Shown here one piece after another: positions 48,748-57,704 of a DNA stretch of 64,000 nucleotides. Numbering within the stretch: position 1 is the first letter of the stretch; every line of letters starts with the position of its first letter. The position numbers were made by a program, and so were the translations under genes. The notes beneath the pieces are model-generated. The model did no database searches. It had not been told where the DNA came from and saw only the letters and a list, made by a program, of their open reading frames with translations. The stretch is from Streptomyces sp. 150FB (GTDB taxonomy: Bacteria > Actinomycetota > Actinomycetes > Streptomycetales > Streptomycetaceae), in NCBI RefSeq assembly GCF_000818195.1, contig NZ_JTHL01000001.1, positions 7,895,301 through 7,959,300 of the forward strand. The letters run 5' to 3'.

Positions 48748-49425
48748 GTGACCACAACGGACCACAGCCGTACGACCATTGCCGAGCAGTCGGCCGCGCT
48801 CAAGGAGGGCGTCGCCTCGCAGATGCCCGCCGGTGTCGTCGCGGCCTTCGCCGCCGAGCAGGCGGACCTCGAAGCGGCCGGTCTCCCGTCCGGCATCCCG
48901 CAGCCGGGCTCCGCGATGCCGGACGGGGCCCTGCTCGACGTCCACGGGGCGCCCACCACGCTGCTGCGCGCGCGGGAAGGGCGCCCGGCGGTCATCGTCT
49001 TCTACCGCGGGGCCTGGTGCCCGTACTGCAACCTCACCCTGCGCACCTATCAGGAGCAGGTCGTACCGGCGCTGGACGCGCGGAATGTCGCGCTGATCGC
49101 GATCAGCCCGCAGGCGCCCGACGGTTCGCTGTCGATGCGCGAGACCAACGAACTGACGTACACGGTGCTGTCGGACCCCGGCAACCAGATCGCCGGGCAG
49201 CTCTCCGTCCTCACCGCCCCGACGGACGCGGCGCGCGGCGCCCAGGCGGAGCTGGGCCTCGACCTCGCCGCGGTCAACGCGGACGGGACACACACGCTGC
49301 CCATGCCCTCGACCGTGCTGGTCGACGCCGACGGCACGATCCGCTGGATCGACGTCCACCCCGACTACACCACCCGCACCGAGGCCGGGACCATTCTCGA
49401 CGCCGTGGAGAAACTGCTCGGCTGA
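48748..49425 (+). CDS. AhpC/TSA-type peroxiredoxin-like protein
   Basis: A 225-residue thioredoxin-fold protein. The active site is VIVFYRGAWCPYCNLTL (about residue 83) with CxxC, as in the AhpC/TSA-like (PRX-like_2) group; PSTVLVDADGTIRWIDVHPD is the C-terminal strand pair. An N-terminal helix of about 55 residues precedes the domain. GTG start after GGGGGTCCCC. Probably reduces peroxides or acts in thiol redox; regulated by the divergent TetR. Confidence 0.87.
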   Translation: MTTTDHSRTTIAEQSAALKEGVASQMPAGVVAAFAAEQADLEAAGLPSGIPQPGSAMPDGALLDVHGAPTTLLRAREGRPAVIVFYRGAWCPYCNLTLRTYQEQVVPALDARNVALIAISPQAPDGSLSMRETNELTYTVLSDPGNQIAGQLSVLTAPTDAARGAQAELGLDLAAVNADGTHTLPMPSTVLVDADGTIRWIDVHPDYTTRTEAGTILDAVEKLLG

Positions 49426-49429
49426 CCGG

Positions 49430-49461
49430 CCTGCTGACTGGTCCGCTGATCGGTCAGCAGG
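49430..49461 (+). terminator. Hairpin after the peroxiredoxin-like gene
   Basis: CCTGCTGAC (49430-49438) pairs with GTCAGCAGG (49453-49461), followed directly by a second GC-rich inverted stretch (GCCCGTCC ... GGCGGG). Confidence 0.45.
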
Positions 49462-49504
49462 GCCCGTCCGCTCGGCCGGGCGGGTCCTGAGTGCCCCGTG
49501 TGAC

Positions 49505-50119
49505 TCAGCCCGCCGGCCGCCACCCGGGGTCGCGACCGCTGAGGCCGATGACACGGTCGAGCAGCGGTGCGTTCGCGGGGACGTCAAACGGGGGACCGAA
49601 CAGGCCCTCGCCGGAGGTGGCGCCGTCCCCGACCCCGGTGGTGGGGGCGAGCAGGGTGTGCGCCGCCCGCAGGCTGGCCTCGTCGGGTGCGTACGGTACG
49701 CCCGCGCTCCGCGCCAGGTCCCAGCCATGGACCAGTACCTCGTTGAGCCCGATGAGCCCGACGGCCCCGCCCGGCAGGTTGACGCCGCCGACCCGGGTGG
49801 GGCCGTCCCAGGCGGCGGGGGAGCGCCAGGCGTCGGCCATCTCGGTGAGCTGAAGTGGCAGCATCTCGCGCCAGTCGGGGGTGAGTTCGGGCAGGCCGCC
49901 GTCGGGTGACGAGGCGGTCGTCGGCCCGAGGTCCTTGCGGGCCGCGTCCCGGAACGCGACGGTCAGTCCGAGCAGGTGCGCCAGGATGTCCCGTACGGCG
50001 TACTCGGGACACGGCGTCGGGCCGCCGAGCCGCTCGTCTCCCACCTCGCCGAGCAGCCGGGCGACCTCGCGGCACAAGGGCCCGAGGTCAGGCGTCTCTG
50101 TTTCCGCTGTTGTTTCCAT
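49505..50119 (-). CDS. DinB/maleylpyruvate isomerase-like (TIGR03086) protein
   Basis: A 204-residue four-helix-bundle protein of the mycothiol-dependent maleylpyruvate isomerase N-terminal type: TPCPEYAVRDILAHLLGLTV carries the first metal His, and GLNEVLVHGWDLARSAGVPY the second. TIGR03086 members bind a divalent metal and probably act with mycothiol. Start ATG 50119 or an ATG 33 bases earlier; neither has a good ribosome site. Confidence 0.8.
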   Translation of the reverse strand: METTAETETPDLGPLCREVARLLGEVGDERLGGPTPCPEYAVRDILAHLLGLTVAFRDAARKDLGPTTASSPDGGLPELTPDWREMLPLQLTEMADAWRSPAAWDGPTRVGGVNLPGGAVGLIGLNEVLVHGWDLARSAGVPYAPDEASLRAAHTLLAPTTGVGDGATSGEGLFGPPFDVPANAPLLDRVIGLSGRDPGWRPAG

Positions 50120-50272
50120 GGGGTGAAGACCGTCGCCGTCGCCGAAACTCATCGGCCGACGGTCCGCACCCCCCGGCGCCGCTGTGGCCGAATGGAGCCG
50201 CTAACTTATCGTGAGCACATCAAGCGGATGTGCTCACAGCGAGATCACAGCAAGTTCAATGGGGGATCCACC

Positions 50273-50808
50273 ATTTCTACGCCAACACCGCAGAGCGGCT
50301 ACAACCCTTACGGCCCAGCGGGTCAGCAGGGCGGCCAGCCGGTTCCGGGGGGCCAGCAGCCTGCCTACGGCCAGCAGCCGTACGGTCAGCAGCCCGGCCA
50401 GCCGCCGTACGGACAGGCTCCCGGACAGCCCGGTCAGCCGCAGTTCGGCCAGCCGCAGTTCGGCGGGCCGACCCCGCCCATGGCGCCGCCGCCGATGCGC
50501 GGTTCACGGGCTTGTGGCCCAAGATCAAGATCGTCGCGGCCGTTGTCGTGCTGATCGGAGTGGGTGTGTTCTACCTGCTCAACCACGACACCATGCCCGC
50601 AAGCGCGGTGGTCGGCGACTGCATGCACAACTCGGGTACGGAGTCGAACCCGGACCTGGAAATCGTCAAGTGCGGTGACAGCAAGGCACAGTTCAAGGTC
50701 ACCCAGGCCGGCGACGACGCCGTCGAGTGCAAGGACGACGAGAGCAGCTACGAGGAAACACGGAAGGGCAGGGTCCTGACCTCCCTCTGCCTGACATCCA
50801 TCGGCTGA
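50273..50808 (+). pseudogene. LppU/SCO3897-like protein gene, frameshifted
   Basis: The first part, from a position preceded by GGGGGATCC, encodes STPTPQSGYNPYGPAGQQ and a Gln/Gly/Pro-rich tail; the second part, in another frame from about 50500, encodes a membrane segment (IVAAVVVLIGVGVFYLL) and GDCMHNSGTESNPDLEIVKC, CGDSKAQFKV and the final Cys. Together they look like one LppU/SCO3897-type protein. The two frames do not join, and the codon at the expected start is ATT. So it appears broken by a shift near 50490-50515, or the assembly has an error there. Confidence 0.65.
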
Positions 50809-50859
50809 CACCTTCTCGGCCGGCCCAGCTCCTGGCCGGCCCAGCTCTCGACCAACCCG

Positions 50860-50894
50860 CCGCGCCCCTGGCCTCGTTGAGGCCAGGGGCGCGG
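50860..50894. terminator. Bidirectional terminator between lppU-like gene and aceB
   Basis: CCGCGCCCCTGGCCTC-type arm (50860-50875), loop GTT, and its exact complement (50879-50894): 15-16 perfect pairs between two converging genes. Confidence 0.85.
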
Positions 50895-50917
50895 TCCTGT
50901 GTCCGTATCCGGCCAGG

Positions 50918-52549
50918 TCAGCCGCGGAGCTGCTCGTACGCGGGGAGCGTGAGGAAGTCCGCGTACTCCTCGTCCAGCGCGACCGTCAGCAGCAGGTCGT
51001 GCGCCCGCTGCCAGGCGCCCGCGCCGAAGGCCTCCTCGCCGATCTCGGCGCGGATCGCGGCGAGTTCGGCGGCGGCGAGTTCACGGACCAGCTCCCGGGT
51101 GGCCCGTACCGTACGCCCGTCGTGCTCGAACTCGACGCCCGCGTTGATCCACTGCCAGATCTGCGAGCGCGAGATCTCCGCCGTGGCCGCGTCCTCCATC
51201 AGGTTGAAGATCGCCACGGCGCCCGAGCCGCGCAGCCAGGCCTCGATGTAACGGATGCCGACCTGAACGGCGTTGTGCAGGCCCTCATAGGTGGGCTTCG
51301 CGTCGAGGGAGTCGACCGCGATCAGGTCGCCGGGGGCGACGGAGACGTCCTCGCGCAGCCGGTCCTTCTGGTTGGGCCGCTCGCCGAGCACCGCGTCGAA
51401 GGAGGCCATGGCGATCGGTACGAGGTCGGGGTGGGCGACCCAGGAGCCGTCGAAGCCGTCGTTCGCCTCGCGGTCCTTGTCGGCCTTGACCTTCTCGAAG
51501 GCGACCTTGTTGACCTCGGGGTCGCGCCGCGACGGGATGAAGGCCGCCATGCCGCCGAGCGCGTGCGCGCCGCGCTTGTGGCAGGTGCGGACGAGGAGTT
51601 CGGTGTACGCGCGCATGAACGGCGCTGTCATCGTCACCGCGTTGCGGTCCGGCAGGACGAACTTGGCTCCGCCGTCACGGAAGTTCTTGACGATGGAGAA
51701 GAGATAGTCCCAGCGACCGGCGTTGAGCCCGGACGCGTGGTCGCGCAGCTCGTAGAGGATCTCCTCCATCTCGTACGCCGCTGTGATGGTCTCGATGAGT
51801 ACGGTCGCCCGGACCGTGCCCTGCGGGATGCCGATGTAGTCCTGGGCGAAGACGAACACGTCGTTCCAGAGGCGCGCCTCCAGGTATGACTCCGTCTTCG
51901 GCAGGTAGAAGTACGGGCCCTTGCCGAGCCCGATCAGGCGCTTCGCGTTGTGGAAGAAGTACAGCCCGAAGTCGACGAGCGCGCCGGGCACCGGCGTACC
52001 GTCCAACTGGAGGTGGCGCTCGGCGAGATGCCAGCCGCGCGGGCGCATCACGACGGTCGCGAGCTCACCGGCGTCCTTGAGCGCGTACGACTTGCCGGAC
52101 GCCGGCTCGGTGAAGTCGATGCGCCGCTCGTACGCGTCGATCAGGTTGAGCTGCCCGGTGACCACGTTCTCCCAGGTGGGCGCCGACGCGTCCTCGAAGT
52201 CGGCGAGCCAGATCTTCGCACCTGAGTTGAGGGCGTTGATGGTCATCTTGCGGTCGGTCGGACCGGTGATCTCCACCCTGCGGTCGTCGAGCGCGGCCGG
52301 CGAAGGGGCGACCCGCCAGCTCTCGTCGGCGCGGATGTCCGCCGTCTGCGGCAGGAAGTCGAGGCTGGAGGTACGGGCGATCTCGGCGCGGCGCTCGGCC
52401 CGGTGGGCGAGCAGTTCGTCACGGCGAGGGGTGAACCGCCGGTGCAGCTCGGCGATGAAGGCGAGAGCCGCCTCGGAGAGAACCTCGTCCTGCCGGGGCA
52501 GGGGGTCGGCGTCGACGATGGCCAGCGGGGACGGCGCTGGTGCGGACAT
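50918..52549 (-). CDS. aceB: Malate synthase A
   Basis: A 543-residue malate synthase of the A type (normal 530-550), condensing glyoxylate with acetyl-CoA to malate. Markers: [17 protein letters not shown] (residues near the substrate pocket), [15 protein letters not shown] with catalytic Arg, [18 protein letters not shown] with the Mg-binding Glu, [16 protein letters not shown] and the C-terminal [17 protein letters not shown] with the catalytic Asp. ATG after AAGGAGTGACCACTC. It completes glyoxylate use after allantoin breakdown and carries two palindromes at its promoter. Confidence 0.95.
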   Translation of the reverse strand: MSAPAPSPLAIVDADPLPRQDEVLSEAALAFIAELHRRFTPRRDELLAHRAERRAEIARTSSLDFLPQTADIRADESWRVAPSPAALDDRRVEITGPTDRKMTINALNSGAKIWLADFEDASAPTWENVVTGQLNLIDAYERRIDFTEPASGKSYALKDAGELATVVMRPRGWHLAERHLQLDGTPVPGALVDFGLYFFHNAKRLIGLGKGPYFYLPKTESYLEARLWNDVFVFAQDYIGIPQGTVRATVLIETITAAYEMEEILYELRDHASGLNAGRWDYLFSIVKNFRDGGAKFVLPDRNAVTMTAPFMRAYTELLVRTCHKRGAHALGGMAAFIPSRRDPEVNKVAFEKVKADKDREANDGFDGSWVAHPDLVPIAMASFDAVLGERPNQKDRLREDVSVAPGDLIAVDSLDAKPTYEGLHNAVQVGIRYIEAWLRGSGAVAIFNLMEDAATAEISRSQIWQWINAGVEFEHDGRTVRATRELVRELAAAELAAIRAEIGEEAFGAGAWQRAHDLLLTVALDEEYADFLTLPAYEQLRG

Positions 52550-52675
52550 GAGTGGTCACTCCTTCGGCGGGCGGTGCCTGGCGGCCGCCGGATCGCCTCG
52601 GACGGCACTGAGTGCCGCGGCGTTGGAATACGGTCGCGGGCGCCGTCCGGGATGTCGGGCGCTTCTGACCAGTGG

Positions 52676-52716
52676 ATAGTAGTTTCCTCATGATGGAACT
52701 TCAATGGTTTGTTGAA
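52676..52716 (-). promoter_or_regulatory. aceB promoter with AllR-type and TTCAA palindromes
   Basis: Minus-strand -35 TTGAAG (52704-52699), exactly 17-base spacer, -10 TACTAT (52681-52676). The spacer is nearly filled by TTCCTCATGATGGAA (52684-52698), and TTCAATGGTTTGTTGAA (52700-52716) covers the -35 box. Binding at either would block polymerase. Confidence 0.72.
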
Positions 52717-52776
52717 GGGTTTGTCGACGTCGAGAATCTTCGGATCAAGGGACCGTGGCGCACAGTGCCACCGCCT

Positions 52777-53412
52777 TCACTCCAGGTGCGACAGATCATC
52801 CACCGTGTCGATGTCGTACGGCTCGGCGACATCCCCGCACTCCACCAGAACGATGTCGTTCTCATGGGCCTTCAGATACGCGCGTGCCCCGCGATCGCCC
52901 ACCGCATCCGCCGAGATGTCCACCCAGCGGCGGGCGCCGAACAGTACGGGGTGCCCGCGCCTCCCCTCGTACGACGCCGAAGCGAGCGAGTCGGGGGAGC
53001 GGTGGGCGGCCAGCACCCGTGCCACGGCGGCCGGGCCGATCCCCGGCTGGTCGACGAGCAGGACCAGCGCGGCCTGCGCGTCCGTGGCGGCGAGCGAGTC
53101 GAGACCGGCGCGCAGAGACGAGCCCATGCCGTCGGCCCACCCCGGGTTGTCGACCAGGACGCATCCCGGCAGCTCGGCCCGCCGCCGCACCTCGTCCGAG
53201 GCGGCGCCCAGCACCACATGCACCGTGGAGCAGCCGCCCTCGCGCAGGGTGCGTACGGCGTACTCGACCAGCGGGCGGCCCCGGTGGCTCAGCAGCGCTT
53301 TGGGGCGGCCGCCCAGCCTGCGGCCGCCGCCGGCGGCGAGCAGGAGTCCTGCGACGGGAGGGTTCTCGGGAGGGTTTTTCGGTTCGCTGGTTTCGCGCTG
53401 TGGGCCTGCCAT
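52777..53412 (-). CDS. MocA-type nucleotidyltransferase (molybdenum cofactor cytidylyltransferase-like)
   Basis: A 211-residue NTP-transferase: AGLLLAAGGGRRLGGRPKAL (residues 24-43) is the nucleotide-binding loop with the LAAGxGxRxG-x-PK pattern, then VEYAVRTLREGGCSTVHVV, and the metal-binding LLVDQPGIGPAAV and SYEGRRGHPVLFG segments as in MocA/MobA. MocA makes the cytosine dinucleotide Mo cofactor used by xanthine dehydrogenase-like enzymes. Located beside malate synthase and allantoin genes, it fits purine oxidation, though the dehydrogenase itself is not in this window. Confidence 0.82.
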   Translation of the reverse strand: MAGPQRETSEPKNPPENPPVAGLLLAAGGGRRLGGRPKALLSHRGRPLVEYAVRTLREGGCSTVHVVLGAASDEVRRRAELPGCVLVDNPGWADGMGSSLRAGLDSLAATDAQAALVLLVDQPGIGPAAVARVLAAHRSPDSLASASYEGRRGHPVLFGARRWVDISADAVGDRGARAYLKAHENDIVLVECGDVAEPYDIDTVDDLSHLE

Positions 53413-53755
53413 GCGTTCTGCATACCTCATCCACCGGCCGGGCGGTACGTGGCCGGGCGGTACGTGGCCGCGCGTGTCCGTGCGTGGCCGGTGTGCCCGC
53501 GTGTGTCCGGGTGTGGGCTCCCGGCCCACGCGCGGCGCGAGTGTGTCGAGTGTGAGCAGTGGGTGTGCCGGGAGTGTGCCCGGTCGGGGGCCACCTGCGG
53601 GATATCCGCCCGCATTCCCGCCGTATTCGGTCCGGGGAGTGGCGCATACCGCGCGGCATGGCGTTAACTTGCCCGCGAACCTTGGAGGTTGACCATCGTT
53701 CAAGGAGCTGTCCGAGGGGCGACGCCGGCCCAGGGATGCGCGAAGGGGGAGAACT
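53413..53755. other. Intergenic region with GT-rich repeats (343 bases)
   Basis: No gene seen. It contains a perfect 15-bp direct repeat (53436-53450 and 53451-53465) and then a GTGT/GCGTG-rich stretch to about 53590 with imperfect GTGTCC and GTGTG units. Promoters of mocA (minus) and the DUF5955-like gene (plus) should lie here; GTTAACTTG near 53662 is the only AT-rich patch. Confidence 0.5.
53436..53465. repeat. Tandem 15-bp direct repeat
   Basis: GGCCGGGCGGTACGT occurs twice with no gap, directly upstream of the mocA-like gene. Confidence 0.8.
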
Positions 53756-54079
53756 TTGTTGCAGAGCGTGGGACAGCCTCGGGTGACCGGGGCGGACGAA
53801 GAGCTGAGAGTGCTGGAGTTGCGCGCCGCGGTGTCCCGGCTCCGCCGTGAACTGGCCGGGCATCCGGCCGAGTTCAAGGACCGGGCCATCGCCGAGGACG
53901 AGTTGGGCGCGCTGGGGGCGATGGCGGCGCCCGGAGGAACTCCGGAGGCCGCTCGGATGCGCCGCTCGCTGCTGCTGATCGTCGGCTCGATCGGCTCGGT
54001 CAGCGCGCTCGCCTCCGCACTCCTGGGCGTACGGGAGGCGGTCGACCTCTTCGGCGACCTGCCCCGCCCGCCGCGCTAG
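53756..54079 (+). CDS. Small membrane-anchored coiled-coil protein (DUF5955-like)
   Basis: A 107-residue protein. TTG start (53756, or the next TTG) after AAGGGGGAGAACTTTG. Residues 15-45 are helical and charged (EELRVLELRAAVSRLRRELA), then a hydrophobic segment SLLLIVGSIGSVSALASALL, ending PRPPR. It resembles the DUF5955 group of Streptomyces; no function is known. It stands between mocA and the iclR gene. Confidence 0.65.
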   Translation: MLQSVGQPRVTGADEELRVLELRAAVSRLRRELAGHPAEFKDRAIAEDELGALGAMAAPGGTPEAARMRRSLLLIVGSIGSVSALASALLGVREAVDLFGDLPRPPR

Positions 54080-54126
54080 GCCCTGTCAGGCCGGACCTGG
54101 GCCGCGCACCCCCGAAGCCGCGCGCC

Positions 54127-54181
54127 GTTGGTCAGGACCCGTTGGTCAGGACCTGTTGGTCAGGACCTGTTGGTCAGGACT
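54127..54181. repeat. Four tandem 14-bp repeats at the iclR 3' end
   Basis: GTTGGTCAGGACC[CT] at 54127-54140, 54141-54154, 54155-54168 and a 13-base copy 54169-54181. The last copy contains the iclR stop codon (54174-54176). Perfect apart from single end bases. Confidence 0.85.
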
Positions 54182-54977
54182 GGGCCGCCGTGTTGGCCAG
54201 CACCTCGGAGAGGTCCTGGGCCACCTCCTGGAGTACCGGGACGATCCTCTCCGTCGCCGCCTCCGTCACCCGCCCCGCCGGGCCCGAGATGGAAATCGCG
54301 GCGGGCGTGGGGGAGTTGGGGATGGGGACCGCGAGGCAGCGGACCCCGATCTCCTGCTCGTTGTCGTCGATCGCGTATCCGGCCCTGCGCACCTGCTCCA
54401 GGGCGTCGAGGAAACCGTCGGCCGTGGTGATCGTCTTCTCGGTGGCGGCCGGCATGCCCGTACGGGCGAGCAGCGCCCGTACCTCGTCGGCCGGTGTGTG
54501 CGCCAGCAGCGCCTTGCCCACACCCGTGGAGTGGGGCAGCACGCGACGCCCCACCTCGGTGAACATCCGCATCGAGTGCTTGGACGGCACCTGTGCGACG
54601 TACACGATCTCGTCGCCGTCGAGCAGCGCCATGTTCGCGGTCTCGCCGGTTTCCTCGACCAGCCGGGCCAGGTAGGGCCTGGCCCAGGTGCCGAGCAGCC
54701 GGGACGCCGACTCGCCGAGCCGGATCAGGCGGGGGCCGAGCGCGTATCGCCGGTTGGACTGCTGGCGTACGTAGCCGCACGCGACCAGCGTGCGCATCAG
54801 GCGGTGGATGGTCGGCAGCGGCAGGCCGCTGCTGGCGGACAGCTCGCTGAGGCCGACCTCGCCACCCGCGTCCGCCATTCGTTCGAGCAGGTCGAAGGCG
54901 CGCTCAAGGGATTGGACGCCACCGCTGGCGGAAGCGGTCTTGGCTGCGTCGGTGGTGCTGGCGCTGGACGACGGCAC
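54174..54977 (-). CDS. allR: IclR-family regulator, AllR-like
   Basis: A 267-residue IclR protein. After a Ser/Ala-rich tail the winged helix reads VQSLERAFDLLERMADAGGE and LSELSASSGLPLPTIHRLMR (about residues 45-64), then TLVACGYVRQQSNRRYALG. The effector domain has VYVAQVPSKHSMRMFTEVG, LPHSTGVGKALLA and GVRCLAVPIPN. S. coelicolor AllR, an IclR member divergent from allantoinase, represses allantoin-pathway genes and is released by a pathway metabolite; the gene order here is the same. GTG start after AAAGGA. Expected to bind the TTCC-N7-GGAA palindromes listed in this window. Confidence 0.87.
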   Translation of the reverse strand: MPSSSASTTDAAKTASASGGVQSLERAFDLLERMADAGGEVGLSELSASSGLPLPTIHRLMRTLVACGYVRQQSNRRYALGPRLIRLGESASRLLGTWARPYLARLVEETGETANMALLDGDEIVYVAQVPSKHSMRMFTEVGRRVLPHSTGVGKALLAHTPADEVRALLARTGMPAATEKTITTADGFLDALEQVRRAGYAIDDNEQEIGVRCLAVPIPNSPTPAAISISGPAGRVTEAATERIVPVLQEVAQDLSEVLANTAAQS

Positions 54978-55071
54978 GTCAACGGTCCTTTCGGGACGGC
55001 GGGCAAGCAAGCAGCCTACCGGGCCGTTGTTGTCCACGCCCCAGCATACATTCTGCCTAGCGAAATATATA

Positions 55072-55170
55072 TTCCACTCTGTGGAAATATGCGGGAAGGA
55101 GTGCCCTTCGGTGGTGCGGCCTTGACGTCGGCGCGGCTCGGAGTGAAGACTCGTTCAACAGTTCGTTGAA
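55072..55170. promoter_or_regulatory. iclR-allB divergent control region with two palindromes
   Basis: TTCCACTCTGTGGAA (55072-55086), perfect and flanked by ATA/TAT, lies nearer iclR. For allB, -35 TTGACG (55122-55127), 18-base spacer, -10 AAGACT (55146-55151) lead into TTCAACAGTTCGTTGAA (55154-55170), which covers the start site. Both types recur at aceB. Confidence 0.7.
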
Positions 55171-55195
55171 TTCTCTGGGGAAGCGAGGAACTCGG

Positions 55196-56533
55196 GTGCC
55201 CGACGTCAGCCTGGTACTGCGCTCGACACGCGTCATCACCCCCGAGGGGACCCGGGCCGCCTCGGTGGCCGTCGCCGGCGGCCGGATCGCCGCCGTCCTG
55301 CCGTACGACGCCGCCGTCCCGCCCGGCGCCCGCTTCGAGGACGCCGGGGACGACGTGGTCCTTCCCGGGCTCGTCGACACCCATGTGCATGTGAACGATC
55401 CCGGCCGCAGCGAGTGGGAGGGCTTCTGGACCGCCACCCGCGCCGCGGCCGCCGGCGGGATCACGACGCTGCTCGACATGCCGCTCAACTCCCTCCCGCC
55501 GACGACGACCGCCGCCCATCTGGAGGTGAAGCGGTCGGTGGCCCGTACGAAGGCCCATGTGGACGTCGGCTTCTGGGGCGGCGCGATCCCCGGCAACGTC
55601 GATGACCTCAAACCGCTGTACGACGCGGGGGTGTTCGGCTTCAAATGCTTCCTCTCGCCCTCCGGCGTGGAGGAGTTCCCCGAACTCGGGCAGGACCAAC
55701 TGGCCCGCTCCCTGGGCGAGATCACCGGCTTCGGCGGTCTGCTGATCGTGCACGCCGAGGACCCGGGAGAGCTGGCTGCGGCGCCGGGGCGCGGCGGTCC
55801 CGCGTACGCCGACTTCCTCGCCTCGCGGCCGAGGAACGCCGAGAACACCGCGATCGGGGGCCTCATCGCCCTGGCGAAGCGGCTCGGCGCCCGAGTCCAT
55901 GTCCTGCACCTGTCGTCCTCCGACGCACTGCCGCTGATCGCCGGGGCGAAGCGCGAAGGCGTACGGGTCACCGTCGAGTCCTGCCCGCACTTCCTCACCC
56001 TCACGGCGGAGGAAGTCCCGGACGGGGCGACGGAGTTCAAGTGCTGCCCGCCGATCCGGGAGGCCGCCAACCAGGACGCGCTGTGGCAGGGGCTGGCTGA
56101 CGGGACCATCGACTGCGTCGTCTCCGATCACTCGCCCTGCACCACCGACCTCAAGACCCCGGATTTCGCCACCGCCTGGGGCGGGATCTCCTCGCTCCAA
56201 CTGGGCCTTCCGGCGATCTGGACCGAGGCGCGCCGCCGCGGACACTCGCTGGAGGACGTCGTCCGCTGGATGTCGACGGGCCCCGCTGCGCTGGCCGGAC
56301 TCACCCGCAAGGGCGCCGTCGAAGCGGGCCGCGACGCCGACTTCGCGATTTTCGCCCCCGACGAGACCTTCACCGTAGACCCGGCCGCACTGCACCACCG
56401 CAACCAGGTGACGGCGTACGCGGGCAAGACCCTGCACGGCGTTGTCCGGTCGGCCTGGCTGCGCGGGAGAAGGATCGCGCACGACGGCGCCTTCGCCGAA
56501 CCCTCAGGACGCCTACTGGAAAGGAACAACTGA
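55196..56533 (+). CDS. allB: Allantoinase
   Basis: A 445-residue cyclic amidohydrolase opening allantoin to allantoate. Metal ligands: [20 protein letters not shown] (HxH), [16 protein letters not shown] with the carbamylated Lys (about residue 147), LIVHAEDP (His), [15 protein letters not shown] (His) and CVVSDHSPC (Asp). Length matches AllB enzymes. GTG 55196 follows GAGG by 9 bases; a TTG at 55166 would sit inside the operator. Followed by alc after 2 bases, so one operon; divergent from iclR. Confidence 0.94.
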   Translation: MPDVSLVLRSTRVITPEGTRAASVAVAGGRIAAVLPYDAAVPPGARFEDAGDDVVLPGLVDTHVHVNDPGRSEWEGFWTATRAAAAGGITTLLDMPLNSLPPTTTAAHLEVKRSVARTKAHVDVGFWGGAIPGNVDDLKPLYDAGVFGFKCFLSPSGVEEFPELGQDQLARSLGEITGFGGLLIVHAEDPGELAAAPGRGGPAYADFLASRPRNAENTAIGGLIALAKRLGARVHVLHLSSSDALPLIAGAKREGVRVTVESCPHFLTLTAEEVPDGATEFKCCPPIREAANQDALWQGLADGTIDCVVSDHSPCTTDLKTPDFATAWGGISSLQLGLPAIWTEARRRGHSLEDVVRWMSTGPAALAGLTRKGAVEAGRDADFAIFAPDETFTVDPAALHHRNQVTAYAGKTLHGVVRSAWLRGRRIAHDGAFAEPSGRLLERNN

Positions 56534-56535
56534 CT

Positions 56536-57678
56536 GTGCCCGAAGCCTCGTTGTCGAACGGATCGCTGCCCGAAGCCTCCTTCACCGGCGACGCCGGCCC
56601 GTACGGGGGCGGCGACCCGTACGCCGACTACCGCACCACAGCCTTCCCCTACGCGCACCTCGCCGACCTCGCCGACCGGCGGCTCGGCGCCGGAGTCGTC
56701 GCGGCCAACGACGAGTTCTTCGCCCACCGCGAGAACCTCCTCAAGCCGGGCCCGGCGGAGTTCGACCCCGAGCACTTCGGCCACAAGGGCAAGGTCATGG
56801 ACGGCTGGGAGACCCGCCGCAGGCGCGGGATCTCGGCGGAGCAGCCGCACCCCACCGACGACGACCACGACTGGGCGCTCGTCAGGCTCGGCGCCCCCGG
56901 TGTCATCCACGGGATCGTCGTCGACACCGCCCACTTCAGGGGCAATTACCCGCGCGCGGTCTCCGTCGAGGCCACCTCGCTGCCCGGCTCGCCGTCGCCC
57001 GAGACCCTGCTCGGCGACGGGGTGAAGTGGACAACCCTCGTACCCCGTACGAGGATCGGCGGCCACGCGGCCAACGGCTTCACCGTCGACGCCGCCCAGC
57101 GCTTCACCCACCTGCGGGTCAACCAGCATCCCGACGGCGGGATCGCCCGGCTGCGGGTGTACGGCGAGGTCGCGCCCGACCCGGCGTGGCTGGCGGCTCT
57201 CGGTACGTTCGACCTCGTCGCGCTGGAGAACGGCGGCCGGGTCGAGGACGCGTCCGACCGCTTCTACTCACCGGCCACCAACACCATCCAGCCCGGCCGC
57301 TCCCACAAGATGGACGACGGCTGGGAGACCAGGCGCCGCCGCGACAAGGGCAACGACTGGATCCGCTACCGGCTCGTCGCGCACTCCGAGATCCGCGCCG
57401 TCGAGATCGACACCGCCTACCTCAAGGGCAACTCGGCGGGCTGGGCCGTGCTTTCGGTCCGCGACGGGGAGAGCGGTGAGTGGACGGAGATCCTGCCCCG
57501 CACCCTCCTCCAGCCCGACACGAACCACCGCATCGTGCTGGCGGCCCCAGCGGTCGCGACCCACGTACGGATCGACATCTTTCCCGACGGCGGGATCTCG
57601 CGGCTGCGTCTCTTCGGCTCACTCACCCAGCGGGGCGCCGATCAACTGGCCGCCCGCCACCGGGAGCTGGGCGGCTGA
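56536..57678 (+). CDS. alc: Allantoicase
   Basis: A 380-residue allantoicase made of two similar jelly-roll repeats, recognised by GKVMDGWETRRRRG in the first and KMDDGWETRRRRDKGNDW in the second, with HGIVVDTAHFRGNYP and AVEIDTAYLKGNSAG in the same positions. It cuts allantoate to ureidoglycolate and urea. An N-terminal stretch of about 25 residues is less conserved. GTG start 2 bases after the allB stop. The pathway then needs ureidoglycolate lyase, for which no classic gene is visible here. Confidence 0.94.
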   Translation: MPEASLSNGSLPEASFTGDAGPYGGGDPYADYRTTAFPYAHLADLADRRLGAGVVAANDEFFAHRENLLKPGPAEFDPEHFGHKGKVMDGWETRRRRGISAEQPHPTDDDHDWALVRLGAPGVIHGIVVDTAHFRGNYPRAVSVEATSLPGSPSPETLLGDGVKWTTLVPRTRIGGHAANGFTVDAAQRFTHLRVNQHPDGGIARLRVYGEVAPDPAWLAALGTFDLVALENGGRVEDASDRFYSPATNTIQPGRSHKMDDGWETRRRRDKGNDWIRYRLVAHSEIRAVEIDTAYLKGNSAGWAVLSVRDGESGEWTEILPRTLLQPDTNHRIVLAAPAVATHVRIDIFPDGGISRLRLFGSLTQRGADQLAARHRELGG

Positions 57679-57704
57679 CAGCGGAGCGGTGAGCCCGCCC
57701 CGCA

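Noticed and set aside
54127..54181. 14-bp repeats considered as iterons or a replication element
   Set aside because: Only four short copies at a gene 3' end, with no replication gene or AT-rich region.
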